A stretch of DNA of 64,000 nucleotides. It comes from Paenibacillus alba (lineage in GTDB: Bacteria > Bacillota > Bacilli > Paenibacillales > NBRC-103111). The notes beneath the pieces are model-generated. The model was not told the DNA's origin. It worked only from the letters and a program-made list of their open reading frames with translations, and did not search any database. Positions 1 to 8,158 of the stretch are shown piece by piece (the first letter of the stretch is position 1; each line of letters starts with the position of its first letter). Location: contig NZ_JABMKZ010000006.1 of NCBI RefSeq assembly GCF_013204855.1, positions 283,766 to 347,765 on the forward strand, written 5' to 3'. The translations under genes and the position numbers were made by a program.

Positions 1-2
1 AT

Positions 3-194
3 ACATTATTAATAGATAAAGAGGTCTTATTCATGGATATATCTGCATTGACAAGTCAACAGATGAGAGAAATTGTCATCGACGTCTACAGGATCGGTAA
101 GGAATCGGAACATCTGAAGGCCAATGAGCTCATTGAAGAAATAAAAAGGCAGATTATGTTGGTCCTGAGGGAGGAAGTGACTTGTCAATCCTAA
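3..194 (+). CDS. 3' end of a truncated gene, unknown function
   Basis: A reading frame is open from the left edge to a TAA at 192-194. Only the last 63 codons are visible. An internal ATG at 33 has a poor ribosome binding site, so this is more likely the C-terminus of an upstream gene than a free 53-aa gene. The visible part is charged and helical (DISALTSQQMREIVIDVYR, then EEIKRQIMLVLREE). It overlaps the next start by 13 bases, so it is probably translationally coupled to the glycan cluster downstream. I cannot assign a family from this fragment. Confidence 0.5.
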   Translation, partial: TLLIDKEVLFMDISALTSQQMREIVIDVYRIGKESEHLKANELIEEIKRQIMLVLREEVTCQS

Positions 195-1147
195 ACAGCA
201 AATCTATGCGGAAATTCTCGAATTTGCTGTCTTTGATGCAGAAGGGAATGGTTGCTCAAATTTGGTCAATTAAGGTTTTCCAATCCGAACATATGATTTC
301 GACTTTCTGTATGGAGACCAATTTGGATACGCCCTCTCTGCAAGCATCCGATGTTCGTGATGTGCAAGCCGAATTTGTAGCGGACCCTTTTATCATCACA
401 TATAAGCAGAAATTTTACTTGTTTTTTGAAGTCTTTAATAAGGGCTCGGCACGGGGGGAAATTGGTTTAGCGATCAGTGATGACGGAGCGAAGTGGGAAT
501 ATCAGCGAATTGTGCTGCGTGAAAGCTTTCATCTGTCGTACCCGCAGGTGTTTGTCATCGGGGATGACGTCTATATGCTGCCGGAGACCTCAGGAGCTGG
601 GCGTGTATTGTTATACAAGGCGAAGCAATTTCCATTCCAATGGGAAGTCGTTTCGGTGTTATTTGAAGGAAACTTCCTGGATCCTTCCATTGTGAAGCAT
701 GAAGACAAGTGGTGGATATTTGCCGGCTCCGAAGGAGGCAACCTTCATTTATTCCACGCAGACCAGTTATTGGGTCCATGGATGGAGCATCCTCATAATC
801 CTATCATTACGAATGACAAAAGGATTACAAGACCTGGAGGACGCCTCGTCGCAATGGGAAGTCAACTGTACCGCTATACCCAAGATGGTTCCCAATATTA
901 CGGAAATTCTGTGCGCGTGTTCAAAGTACATACACTTTCTGAATTTGAGTATACGGATGAGGAAGTGTCGCTCGTGCTGCGAGGCACGAATAAAGAGCGA
1001 GACTGGCGGAAAGACGGCATGCACCATATTGACCAGCTCATGATTAGCGATACGCAGTGGCTGGTAGCGGTAGATGGCCAGAGGACGAAAAGGTGGAACT
1101 ATTTTGCATGGAAGCTGGATCGGATTAAATCACGGATGTTTAGTTAA
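182..1147 (+). CDS. Beta-propeller protein of polysaccharide cluster (GINT1_N-like / GH43-type fold)
   Basis: A 321-aa cytoplasmic-looking protein with no signal peptide. From about residue 55 it shows repeated blades of the five-bladed propeller fold: FVADPFIITYKQKFYLFFEV, then YPQVFVIGDDVYMLPET, FLDPSIVKHEDKWWIFAG and RPGGRLVAMGSQLYRY. This is the pattern of the domain annotated as glucosamine inositolphosphorylceramide transferase N-terminal, which in bacteria occurs in polysaccharide loci, often fused to a formyltransferase. Here it stands alone. The start is TTG at 182, chosen because GGGAGGAAG lies just upstream. The next gene follows by 22 bases. A sugar-binding or glycan-modifying role is inference. 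Confidence 0.6.
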   Translation: MSILNSKSMRKFSNLLSLMQKGMVAQIWSIKVFQSEHMISTFCMETNLDTPSLQASDVRDVQAEFVADPFIITYKQKFYLFFEVFNKGSARGEIGLAISDDGAKWEYQRIVLRESFHLSYPQVFVIGDDVYMLPETSGAGRVLLYKAKQFPFQWEVVSVLFEGNFLDPSIVKHEDKWWIFAGSEGGNLHLFHADQLLGPWMEHPHNPIITNDKRITRPGGRLVAMGSQLYRYTQDGSQYYGNSVRVFKVHTLSEFEYTDEEVSLVLRGTNKERDWRKDGMHHIDQLMISDTQWLVAVDGQRTKRWNYFAWKLDRIKSRMFS

Positions 1148-1169
1148 GATCAGTAGGAGAAGATAGCAT

Positions 1170-1766
1170 ATGAAGCGATTATTTGATTTATTGGCAGCGA
1201 TTCCTTGCTTTGTTTTATTTCTCCCGATCATCGGGATTGTCGCGGTTCTCGTAAGATTCAAGCTGGGAGCTCCTGTGATCTTCAAGCAGCAGAGACCTGG
1301 ATTGCATGGGAAACCGATTCAACTGTATAAGTTTCGTACCATGACGGATGAACGCGATGACGCGGGGAAATTGCTTCCGGATTCCGTTAGATTAACCTCA
1401 TTTGGCAAATTGCTAAGGAAGTATAGTCTGGATGAACTCCTGCAATTGGTTAATGTGATTCAAGGGGATTTGAGCTTGGTAGGGCCAAGACCGCTATTAA
1501 TGGATTATTTGCCGCTTTATTCAGAGGAACAAGCCAAACGGCATCTGGTTCGGCCGGGCATTACCGGATGGGCCCAAGTCAACGGCAGAAACCAAATCTC
1601 CTGGGAAGATAAATTTAAGCTGGATGTCTGGTACGTGGAGAATCAAAGTTTTCTTCTTGATATGAAAATCCTCGCATTAACCGTTGTGAAGGTTCTGAAG
1701 TCCGATGGGATCAGTCATGGCAATCATGTAACGATGGAGAAATTCTCGGGTTCGAACCTCTCATGA
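1170..1766 (+). CDS. pglC: Phosphosugar (undecaprenyl-phosphate) transferase, PglC-like
   Basis: A 198-aa monotopic phosphoglycosyltransferase that would move a sugar phosphate from a UDP-sugar onto undecaprenyl phosphate, starting a glycan on the inner face of the membrane. The N-terminus (residues 1-30) is the re-entrant membrane helix. Family motifs follow in order: KFRTMT, the catalytic Asp-Glu in [36 protein letters not shown] and KLDVWYVEN. Its length matches the minimal PglC class rather than the long WbaP/WcaJ class. Next to PglD- and PglE-like genes, the likely substrate is UDP-diNAc-bacillosamine. The family call is certain; the substrate is inferred from context. Confidence 0.88.
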   Translation: MKRLFDLLAAIPCFVLFLPIIGIVAVLVRFKLGAPVIFKQQRPGLHGKPIQLYKFRTMTDERDDAGKLLPDSVRLTSFGKLLRKYSLDELLQLVNVIQGDLSLVGPRPLLMDYLPLYSEEQAKRHLVRPGITGWAQVNGRNQISWEDKFKLDVWYVENQSFLLDMKILALTVVKVLKSDGISHGNHVTMEKFSGSNLS

Positions 1767-1781
1767 AGGTTGTGATACATA

Positions 1782-2414
1782 ATGGATCTTGCCCTCATAG
1801 GTGAAGGCGGTCATAGCAAAGTAATCAAGGATTTAATCGGATCGAAGCAAGGGTACACGGTCAGGGCTATCTTGGATGACAAGTATGAACAATTACAACT
1901 CGTTGGCGACGTCTACCGAGGTCCTATATCCTCCGCACATGATCTGGCAGATCAGATCAGCTCGCTCAAATTTGTGATTGGAATCGGCAGCAATCAAATT
2001 CGCAAGACCATTGCAGATCGACTTGGTTTAACCAGCGAAAGCTATGTGACTCTCATTCATGATTCTGCCATCGTTAGCGGAAGTGCTTCAATCGGAGTCG
2101 GGTCGGTGATCATGGCTTATACCATTGTCAATGCCGATGTAATCATAGGGGATCACGCTATCATTAATTCGGGCGCAATCGTTGAACACGACTCCTATGT
2201 CGGTGATTATGTCCACATCGCCCCAAAAGCCTTGCTGACAGGCGCTGTCGTTGCCCATGAAGGGGCTATGATCGGTGCAGGTGCAACGATTATTCCAGGA
2301 AAGAGGATGGGGGAGTGGGCGACTGTAGGAGCAGGTGCAACAGTCATCCATGATATTCCAGCTTATCGTACAGCAGTAGGCACGCCTGCACGGATGATTG
2401 CTAAGTCTTCATAG
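1782..2414 (+). CDS. pglD: Sugar O/N-acetyltransferase, PglD/NeuD family
   Basis: A 210-aa left-handed beta-helix acetyltransferase. The N-terminal Rossmann-like PglD_N domain starts with ALIGEGGHSKVIKDLIG; hexapeptide repeats run from about residue 95 to the end. The conserved histidine is in SGAIVEHDSYVGDYVHIAP, and the C-terminus has the usual AVGTPARMI. In Campylobacter PglD acetylates the 4-amino group of UDP-4-amino-sugar to give UDP-diNAc-bacillosamine. It sits 15 bases after the PglC-like gene and before the PglE-like aminotransferase that would make its substrate. PglF, the dehydratase, is not in the window and may lie to the left. Confidence 0.87.
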   Translation: MDLALIGEGGHSKVIKDLIGSKQGYTVRAILDDKYEQLQLVGDVYRGPISSAHDLADQISSLKFVIGIGSNQIRKTIADRLGLTSESYVTLIHDSAIVSGSASIGVGSVIMAYTIVNADVIIGDHAIINSGAIVEHDSYVGDYVHIAPKALLTGAVVAHEGAMIGAGATIIPGKRMGEWATVGAGATVIHDIPAYRTAVGTPARMIAKSS

Positions 2415-2477
2415 GAATCTGAGGGAACATGGCTATTGATTTATATCACCAATTAGGAAGGCAGTGAAATTAATTCT

Positions 2478-3644
2478 ATGTCGCTACAAAATAAGAAAAT
2501 ATTTCTTTCTCCTCCACACATGAGCGGGAATGAAATGACATATATCCAGGATGCTTTTGATACAAATTGGATCGCGCCGCTGGGTCCGCATGTGGACGCT
2601 TTTGAGAAGGAGCTTGCTGCCTATGTAGGCGTTAAGGATGCCGCGGCAGTCAGCTCAGGGACAGCGGCCATTCATCTCGCTTTGCAGCTGCTGGATGTGA
2701 AAGCAGGCGATACGGTTTTCTGCTCAAGCCTTACCTTTGTAGCCAGCGCAAACCCAATTGTCTATTGCGGAGCAAGGCCTGTCTTTATTGATTCTGAGCC
2801 GGAGACATGGAATATGTCGCCACAGGCTCTGGAGCGCGCACTGCTTGACGCGAGGCGCGCGGGGCAATTGCCCAAAGCCGTTATCGTCGTCAATCTCTAT
2901 GGCCAAAGTGCTAAAATGGACGAAATTGTTCAGTTGTGCGATGACTTTGATATTCCGATTATCGAGGATGCGGCTGAATCCTTGGGTTCCACCTATCGCG
3001 GCAAAGCAAGCGGCTCCTTTGGCCGATTTGGCGTGTATTCCTTTAACGGGAACAAAATCATATCCACGTCAGGCGGCGGCATGCTGGTGTCTAATGATAT
3101 GGAACAGCTAAAGAGAGCTCGTTTTTTAGCTACACAAGCAAGAGATCAAGCTGCCCACTACCAGCACAGCCAATTGGGCTTTAATTACCGGCTGAGTAAT
3201 GTGCTGGCAGGCATTGGCAGAGCTCAATTAGAGGTGCTGAATGAGCGTGTTCAAGCTAGAAGATTGATTTTTGACAGGTATCAAGAAGCGTTGTCCTCTG
3301 TACCTGGCATTCATTTCATGCCGGAACTAGCCAATTCCCGTTCGAATCGTTGGCTCACCGTCTTAACCATAGACGAGCAAGAAGCGGGGGCTAGCGTGCA
3401 GGAAGTGTTCGCAGCCTTGACGGCACAAAACATTGAAGCTCGTCCGGTATGGAAGCCGCTTCATCTGCAGCCGCTGTTTGAAGGAGCCGTATTTTATCCG
3501 CATCAGGACAAGGAAATGGTATCTGAACAATTGTTTCATAAAGGTTTATGTCTGCCTTCCGGATCTCAAATGACAGAAGATGACCAGACCAGGGTAATCT
3601 CGTGTGTGAAGAAATCAATCCTGCAAACGATTCATTCCAGTTAA
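2478..3644 (+). CDS. pglE: PLP-dependent sugar aminotransferase, PglE / DegT-DnrJ-EryC1 family
   Basis: A 388-aa fold-type I aminotransferase. The N-terminal [20 protein letters not shown] and [15 protein letters not shown] are typical of the bacillosamine/perosamine group. [13 protein letters not shown] binds the cofactor phosphate, EDAAESLGS contains the PLP-stacking Asp, and the Schiff-base lysine is about residue 193 in [14 protein letters not shown]. It would transfer an amino group from glutamate to C4 of the UDP-4-keto-sugar, upstream of the PglD step. ATG at 2478 has only a modest ribosome binding site. It ends 26 bases before glmS. Confidence 0.87.
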   Translation: MSLQNKKIFLSPPHMSGNEMTYIQDAFDTNWIAPLGPHVDAFEKELAAYVGVKDAAAVSSGTAAIHLALQLLDVKAGDTVFCSSLTFVASANPIVYCGARPVFIDSEPETWNMSPQALERALLDARRAGQLPKAVIVVNLYGQSAKMDEIVQLCDDFDIPIIEDAAESLGSTYRGKASGSFGRFGVYSFNGNKIISTSGGGMLVSNDMEQLKRARFLATQARDQAAHYQHSQLGFNYRLSNVLAGIGRAQLEVLNERVQARRLIFDRYQEALSSVPGIHFMPELANSRSNRWLTVLTIDEQEAGASVQEVFAALTAQNIEARPVWKPLHLQPLFEGAVFYPHQDKEMVSEQLFHKGLCLPSGSQMTEDDQTRVISCVKKSILQTIHSS

Positions 3645-3670
3645 CTACTATACAGGAGGTATCATTAGCC

Positions 3671-5473
3671 ATGTGCGGAATTGTCGGATACATCGGTAAT
3701 CAAGATGCGAAGGAAATTTTAGTGAAAGGGCTGGAGAAGCTTGAATACAGAGGTTATGACTCATCAGGGATCGCCCTGTTAAACGACAGTGGACTGCATG
3801 TCTACAAAGAACAGGGCCGCATTGCTGCCCTTCGCGAGGCAATCGATGAGCAGGAGCAGGCGACAGTAGGAATCGGTCACACCCGATGGGCCACGCACGG
3901 GAAGCCAAGTCGGAGAAATGCTCATCCTCATCTTAGCAACAGCGGGCGATTTACGGTTGTGCATAACGGAGTGATCGAAAACTATGAAGAGCTTAGAACA
4001 CAATACTTGCTGGGAACACCTTTCGCTAGTGAAACGGATACAGAAGTTATTGTGCAATTGCTGGATAAATGGGTGGACAGTGGATTAGCTGTGGAGGAGG
4101 CTTTCAGGCAGCTGCTCTTGGAGATCAAAGGTTCCTATGCCGTTGCCTTATTAGACAATCAAGATTTGGAAACGATCTATGTGGGGAAAAATAAGAGCCC
4201 GCTGCTGATCGGACTCGGTCCAGATTTCCATGTTATTGCTAGTGATGCTATGGCCATGCTGCAAGTAACGAATCAATTTGTCGAATTGATGGATGAGGAA
4301 ATCGTCATTCTGCGGCAGAACTTCAAAAGGATTCAAAACTTGAACGGTGAGGTCATTCAGCGCAGACCTTTTCACGTCAAGCTGAATGCCAGCGATATAG
4401 AAAAAGGGCCTTACCCGCACTATATGCTGAAGGAAATCGACGAACAGCCGGTCGTTATTCGCAAGGTTATTTCCAAATATCAAGATGCTGCTGGGGAATT
4501 GGTTATTGATAGCAAGATTCGCACGTGCATGAAGAAAGCTGATCGGATCTATATTATTGCTTGTGGTACAAGCTACCACGCTGGATTAGCGGGGAAGCAG
4601 CTCATTGAGCGTATAGCGGATATACCCGTTGAAACACACATTGCCAGTGAATTCTTATATAACAGACCTATCCTGTCACCGAACCCGTTTTTTATCTTTA
4701 TTTCGCAAAGTGGAGAAACAGCGGACATTCGAGGTGTGTTAGTCGATATCAAACAAATGGGCCACAGCTCTTTGACGATAACCAACGTTCCAGGTTCAAC
4801 GCTATCTCGCGAAGCCACGTATACCTTATTGACGCATGCCGGACCGGAGATAGCGGTAGCCTCCACGAAGGCTTATACAGCACAAATCGCTGTCCTAGCC
4901 ATATTGGCATTCGATAGCGCACGTGCCAAGGGGATTCAGATAGATGTGAACCCTGCGCATGAATTAAGTATTGCCGCGAATGCCATGGAAATTATGATTA
5001 ATCACAAGGAAGTTATGGAAGAGATCGTTTGGCAATATTTAAATGATTCGCACAACTGCTTTTTTATCGGTCGGGGTGTGGACTACTATGCTTGTTTGGA
5101 AGGCGCGCTCAAGCTGAAGGAGATTTCTTATATTCAAGCAGAAGGGTTTCCGGGCGGAGAGCTGAAGCACGGTACGATTGCGTTGATTGAGGAAGGTACT
5201 CCGGTGATTGCACTCCTGACGCAAGCTCATGTTAGAGCTAATCTTCGCAGCAATGTTCAGGAGGTCAAAGCACGCGGCGCGCATGTCTGCATGATTAGCA
5301 TCGAAGGGATAGCGGAGAAAGAAGATCATGTTATTTTGCCTGCCGTCCATGAATGGCTAACACCGCTTGTTTCTGTCATTCCGTTCCAGCTCATTGCTTA
5401 TTATGCTGCGCTATATCGAGGGTGCGATATTGATAAACCCAGAAATCTTGCCAAGAGTGTCACTGTGGAGTGA
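3671..5473 (+). CDS. glmS: Glutamine--fructose-6-phosphate aminotransferase (isomerizing)
   Basis: A 600-aa enzyme making glucosamine-6-phosphate from fructose-6-phosphate and glutamine, the entry to UDP-GlcNAc. The start is ATG at 3671 after ACAGGAGGT; the frame runs further upstream but processing needs Cys next to the initiator Met (MCGIVGYIG). The glutaminase domain has GHTRWATHG and [10 protein letters not shown]. Two SIS isomerase domains follow ([42 protein letters not shown]) and the C-terminal [13 protein letters not shown] is intact. The 26-base gap before it leaves no room for the glmS ribozyme that normally controls this gene in Bacillota. It is therefore probably a second copy dedicated to glycan supply. 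Confidence 0.93.
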   Translation: MCGIVGYIGNQDAKEILVKGLEKLEYRGYDSSGIALLNDSGLHVYKEQGRIAALREAIDEQEQATVGIGHTRWATHGKPSRRNAHPHLSNSGRFTVVHNGVIENYEELRTQYLLGTPFASETDTEVIVQLLDKWVDSGLAVEEAFRQLLLEIKGSYAVALLDNQDLETIYVGKNKSPLLIGLGPDFHVIASDAMAMLQVTNQFVELMDEEIVILRQNFKRIQNLNGEVIQRRPFHVKLNASDIEKGPYPHYMLKEIDEQPVVIRKVISKYQDAAGELVIDSKIRTCMKKADRIYIIACGTSYHAGLAGKQLIERIADIPVETHIASEFLYNRPILSPNPFFIFISQSGETADIRGVLVDIKQMGHSSLTITNVPGSTLSREATYTLLTHAGPEIAVASTKAYTAQIAVLAILAFDSARAKGIQIDVNPAHELSIAANAMEIMINHKEVMEEIVWQYLNDSHNCFFIGRGVDYYACLEGALKLKEISYIQAEGFPGGELKHGTIALIEEGTPVIALLTQAHVRANLRSNVQEVKARGAHVCMISIEGIAEKEDHVILPAVHEWLTPLVSVIPFQLIAYYAALYRGCDIDKPRNLAKSVTVE

Positions 5474-5481
5474 TGGAGACC

Positions 5482-5832
5482 ATGATCGGACAAAACATTT
5501 CAAGCATTCGCAAACAAAGGGGCTATACGTTGTCCGAGCTTTCCGAGCGGACGGGGATCTCTAAATCCTATTTAAGCAATATTGAACGCAATCTGAAACA
5601 GAACCCGTCCATCCATGTCATGGAAAGAATTGCTTTGGTTCTGAAGGTAGATTTGAAAACGCTGTTAAAAATAGCCGTAGATGTGGACACCAATCCCCAG
5701 CTGGATCAAGAGTGGATCGATTTTGTTTTTTACTTGAAACAATCAGGCATAGCCAAGGAACGCATCCATGAATTTAAAATTTTAATTGATTTTATGAAAT
5801 GGCACGATGATAAAACGATGAATAAGCAGTAA
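5482..5832 (+). CDS. SinR-like transcriptional regulator, first paralogue
   Basis: A 116-aa protein with SinR architecture. An Xre-type helix-turn-helix spans residues 1-62 (TLSELSERTGISKSYLSNIE, then NPSIHVMERIALVLKV), and a SinI-like dimerization segment follows at about 72-108 (DQEWIDFVFYLKQSGI, then LIDFMKW). SinR represses biofilm matrix genes and is inactivated by SinI. I start it at ATG 5482 because SinR proteins begin MIG; in-frame starts also exist at 5470 and 5473, overlapping the glmS stop. It directly follows the glycan genes, so it may be co-transcribed with them. The two halves diverge clearly from the second copy at 5973. Confidence 0.82.
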   Translation: MIGQNISSIRKQRGYTLSELSERTGISKSYLSNIERNLKQNPSIHVMERIALVLKVDLKTLLKIAVDVDTNPQLDQEWIDFVFYLKQSGIAKERIHEFKILIDFMKWHDDKTMNKQ

Positions 5833-5852
5833 TCCATTAACGGCGTTGACCC

Positions 5853-5886
5853 AAAGAACCTTTTTTTTGGTAAAATGCCGTTCTTA
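5853..5886. promoter_or_regulatory. Candidate SinR boxes upstream of second sinR
   Basis: AAAGAAC at 5853-5859 is the exact reverse complement of the Bacillus subtilis SinR consensus GTTCTYT. GTTCTTA at 5880-5886 is a one-mismatch copy on the other strand. They form an inverted pair about 50 bases upstream of the promoter -10 element. The consensus is established; that these two sites bind either SinR paralogue is inference. Confidence 0.45.
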
Positions 5887-5899
5887 ATAACAAACAAAT

Positions 5900-5928
5900 T
5901 TGTTCGTTGTAAGAAATTCTGCTATACT
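5900..5928 (+). promoter_or_regulatory. SigA-type promoter of second sinR
   Basis: TTGTTC (5900-5905), a 17-base spacer and TATACT (5923-5928). The -35 element overlaps the palindrome AACAAATTTGTT. The start codon lies about 45 bases downstream. Confidence 0.6.
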
Positions 5929-5972
5929 AACAACAAGAGCAACTATAACTTCACGAAGAGGGAAGATCCGAA

Positions 5973-6314
5973 ATGATTGGTAAACGAGTGCAACAATTGC
6001 GGAAAGAGAAAGGCCTGTCCCTGACAGAACTGGCAGAGCGCGCTGGCGTGGCGAAGTCATATATTAGCAGCTTGGAACGGGATATTCAGAAGAATCCGTC
6101 GATTCAATTTCTTGAGAAAATTGCAGCTGTACTAAAGGTGCCTGTTGACAGGTTAATTGATGATCAGGAAGAAATGGCTCCAAACGACGGTGAGCTGGAT
6201 CAGGAATGGTATGAGATCATTAAGGAAGCCATGACTTCTGGGGTTGACAAACAGCAGTTCCGGGAATTTTTAGATTTTAATAAATGGAGAATGAAACGTC
6301 CGAACGATGAGTAG
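5973..6314 (+). CDS. sinR: SinR master regulator of biofilm formation
   Basis: A 113-aa DNA-binding repressor, close to Bacillus SinR in length and layout. The helix-turn-helix is at residues 2-62 (MIGKRVQQLRKEKGLSLTEL, then GVAKSYISSLERDIQ and NPSIQFLEKIAAVLKV). The C-terminal SinI-interaction domain includes LDQEWYEIIKEAMTSGV and QFREFLDFNKW, almost the textbook sequence. It has its own promoter and candidate SinR boxes in the 140-base gap upstream. A SinI-like antagonist converges on it from 6515. Of the two paralogues this is the better candidate for the true SinR. Confidence 0.9.
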   Translation: MIGKRVQQLRKEKGLSLTELAERAGVAKSYISSLERDIQKNPSIQFLEKIAAVLKVPVDRLIDDQEEMAPNDGELDQEWYEIIKEAMTSGVDKQQFREFLDFNKWRMKRPNDE

Positions 6315-6335
6315 TATTGCGTTTGTTTGTGAATT

Positions 6336-6515
6336 CTACGAGGACGTGCAGGTATTGTTTGCTGTTGTCAGGTGTGGATTTTTCATAGGTTGATAGGGGC
6401 TTCTTAGGAATGCGCGGATATCCTCCAACGTAAGACCTAATTTACGTGCACTTATAATCAGATTCATCCACTCTGCATCAAACTCTTCGGTTTTCATCTG
6501 GTTTAACATACTCAT
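6336..6515 (-). CDS. sinI: SinI-like anti-repressor
   Basis: A 59-aa protein consisting almost wholly of a SinI domain (EFDAEWMNLIISARKLGLTL, then EDIRAFLR). SinI sequesters SinR by forming a heterodimer through this helical hairpin. The start is ATG at 6515, preceded by GGAGGGG at a 6-base distance; longer in-frame versions to 6596 lack this site and exceed SinI length. The gene converges on sinR with only 21 bases between stops, unlike B. subtilis, where sinI lies upstream of sinR in tandem. Upstream are a promoter-like TTGATT-17-AATAAT on the minus strand and a 15-bp palindrome at 6544. Confidence 0.82.
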   Translation of the reverse strand: MSMLNQMKTEEFDAEWMNLIISARKLGLTLEDIRAFLRSPYQPMKNPHLTTANNTCTSS

Positions 6516-6543
6516 AGTTAACCCCTCCACAATCATCCTATGT

Positions 6544-6558
6544 GATACAAATCGTATC
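6544..6558. promoter_or_regulatory. 15-bp palindrome, copy 1 (GATAC-N5-GTATC)
   Basis: GATACAAATCGTATC, between the sinI-like promoter elements and the sinI start. It is one of five related sites between 6.5 and 9.9 kb. It looks like an operator for an Xre-family regulator. Confidence 0.6.
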
Positions 6559-6614
6559 TTACTGCTTATTATTGCACGTTTTTTCCGTGAAATCAATCCT
6601 GAAAATATTAAAAT

Positions 6615-6629
6615 TATACAAAGTGTATC
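6615..6629. promoter_or_regulatory. 15-bp palindrome, copy 2
   Basis: TATACAAAGTGTATC, one mismatch in the left arm. It lies in the divergent gap between the sinI-like gene and the phosphoesterase gene at 6712, about 80 bases upstream of the latter. Confidence 0.5.
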
Positions 6630-6711
6630 AGGACTATTGTAGATCCCTCGACAAATAACGCGTGAATACGGAAGATGACCCCAATAAACGAGAGAGGGGA
6701 GGGACTACCTT

Positions 6712-7578
6712 GTGAATGGTAAGCGCCTTAGCCGTAGGACGTTTCTCAAGAATGGCCTTTTTACCCTTAAAGCCCTTGCTGCCCTAGCCGGAGTTGGCGG
6801 TCTTTATAGTATTTTTGGAGAGCGGTTCTGGATTCAAGTCAAAAGGGTTCCACTGGCCTACCGGCGTTTTCCATCCTCTTTCGCTGGTATGCGTATTGTT
6901 CAATTCAGCGATACACATATTGGGAAGTATTACAGTTTGAAACGATTGGAAGAAGTCGTGGAACTGGTGCAAAAGCAGAAGCCTGATTTGATCTGCTTTA
7001 CAGGGGATCTATTTGATTCCAAATTCGGGGAAGTAAGCGATGACGTTATTCCAATTCTCGCACGACTGCAAGCTCAGCTGGGCAAATTTGCTGTCCTCGG
7101 TAATCACGATATGCGTTTGAATGCCAAACGAGTCGTGGATGTGCTGGAGCGCTCGGGTTTTACCGTACTTATTAACGGAAGCCGCTCGATTGTACGAGGA
7201 CACGAGCGCATGCAGGTGGTAGGTATAGATGAAATGTTCCATGGTCAGCCTGACTTGCCGCTTGCGTTGAAGGGGGTAGGCAAGGACGATTTCGTCCTTT
7301 TACTTGCCCATGAACCTGATTTTGCAGATACAGCCTTAGCCTTTCCAGTAGATTTGCAGCTCTCTGGTCACAGCCATGGGGGACAGATACGAATTCCTTT
7401 TTACGGGAGCATCTTTATACCAGATTTGGCTCAGAAGTATCCGATGGGGCTCTACAGCTTCGCGGGAAGTGAATTTCATGTGTATACGAATCGCGGGATA
7501 GGAACAACGTTGTTTCCGATCCGCTTCAATTGCCGGCCAGAGATGACAGTTTTCGACCTTGAGGCTAAGCAGATGTAG
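6712..7578 (+). CDS. ykuE: Tat-exported metallophosphoesterase, YkuE-like
   Basis: A 288-aa calcineurin-type phosphoesterase. The N-terminus carries a twin-arginine signal (SRRTFLKNG) followed by a hydrophobic stretch (LAALAGVGGLYSIFG), so it is exported folded. Metal-binding motifs are in order: FSDTHIG, TGDLFD, LGNHDMR, LAHEPDF and LSGHSHGGQIRIP, all complete. B. subtilis YkuE is a cell-wall-associated member of this family. The start is GTG at 6712 after GAGAGGGGAGGG. The substrate is not known from sequence. It lies beside a copy of the 15-bp palindrome, so it may belong to that local regulon. Confidence 0.85.
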   Translation: MNGKRLSRRTFLKNGLFTLKALAALAGVGGLYSIFGERFWIQVKRVPLAYRRFPSSFAGMRIVQFSDTHIGKYYSLKRLEEVVELVQKQKPDLICFTGDLFDSKFGEVSDDVIPILARLQAQLGKFAVLGNHDMRLNAKRVVDVLERSGFTVLINGSRSIVRGHERMQVVGIDEMFHGQPDLPLALKGVGKDDFVLLLAHEPDFADTALAFPVDLQLSGHSHGGQIRIPFYGSIFIPDLAQKYPMGLYSFAGSEFHVYTNRGIGTTLFPIRFNCRPEMTVFDLEAKQM

Positions 7579-7587
7579 CCCTGCAGA

Positions 7588-7617
7588 AGCTCCGCTGGCT
7601 TACGCCAACGGAGTGGA
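7588..7617. terminator. Hairpin between convergent genes
   Basis: CTCCGCTGGC (7590-7599) pairs with GCCAACGGAG (7604-7613) around a 4-base loop. There is no strong T-tract on either strand. It lies between the convergent ykuE-like gene and the 7620-7907 gene and could serve both. Confidence 0.5.
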
Positions 7618-7619
7618 AG

Positions 7620-7907
7620 CTAATAGCAGAACCATTTTTTCCAAATATCATAAGAATCTTTGCAGTCCATGTCTTCCCACTTGATCTTATCGAAGTTTTT
7701 CGAGTTTTTCTTCATGAAATCATCTAAATCTTCTTTGCTCTCTTTTTTATTGCTAGTGAAGTGAGAGAATAGTTGTTGAATCGTTTGTGTGGCCGTTTTT
7801 TTGTTCACGGAGGAGTTATTTGAGCCTGTTGATGCAGAAGCATAGGCGGGAAAAAGTATAGCGCTAAACAGTAAAAGGATCAGGGATATTCTGGTGATTT
7901 TAAACAT
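7620..7907 (-). CDS. Small secreted protein, unknown function
   Basis: A 95-aa precursor with a clear Sec signal peptide: a basic start (MFKITR), the hydrophobic core ISLILLLFSAILFPAY and a probable cleavage after AYASA. The mature part, about 70 residues, is hydrophilic and lysine-rich (KKESKEDLDDFMKKNSKNFD) and ends with two cysteines (MDCKD, WFCY) that could form a disulfide. GGGAGG lies 9 bases before the ATG. I recognise no family. Between two regulator genes in an island that controls matrix or development, it could be a secreted signal or matrix factor, but nothing in the sequence proves this. Confidence 0.65.
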   Translation of the reverse strand: MFKITRISLILLLFSAILFPAYASASTGSNNSSVNKKTATQTIQQLFSHFTSNKKESKEDLDDFMKKNSKNFDKIKWEDMDCKDSYDIWKKWFCY

Positions 7908-8032
7908 TGTACCTAACCTCCCTTCATGATAAATTAATATGTATGTAGGAGTGGCTGTTCGTTATTAAGAATTATATCGTAAATATTAGGTTTTGAGAAC
8001 TAGAAAAGGCATAGATCATTTCTAACATTTGT

Positions 8033-8047
8033 GATACAATATGTATC
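8033..8047. promoter_or_regulatory. 15-bp palindrome, copy 3
   Basis: GATACAATATGTATC, a perfect GATAC/GTATC pair. With copy 4, 70 bases further on, it forms a double site in the gap upstream of the recombinase-like gene. Confidence 0.6.
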
Positions 8048-8102
8048 ATATGGTAATAAAGAGGGGGGTTTTAGAAGGAAACTATTTTTTTTAGTATTTT
8101 TG

Positions 8103-8117
8103 GATACAATTAGTATC
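8103..8117. promoter_or_regulatory. 15-bp palindrome, copy 4
   Basis: GATACAATTAGTATC, 42 bases upstream of the recombinase-like start and just before a TAAAAT that could be its -10 element. The paired arrangement with copy 3 suggests cooperative repression. Confidence 0.6.
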
Positions 8118-8158
8118 GCATAAAATGAATCCGATTAAAATGATGTGAGGTGCAACTC

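Noticed and set aside
3645..3670. glmS ribozyme before glmS
   Set aside because: The gap is only 26 bases and contains just the ribosome binding site.
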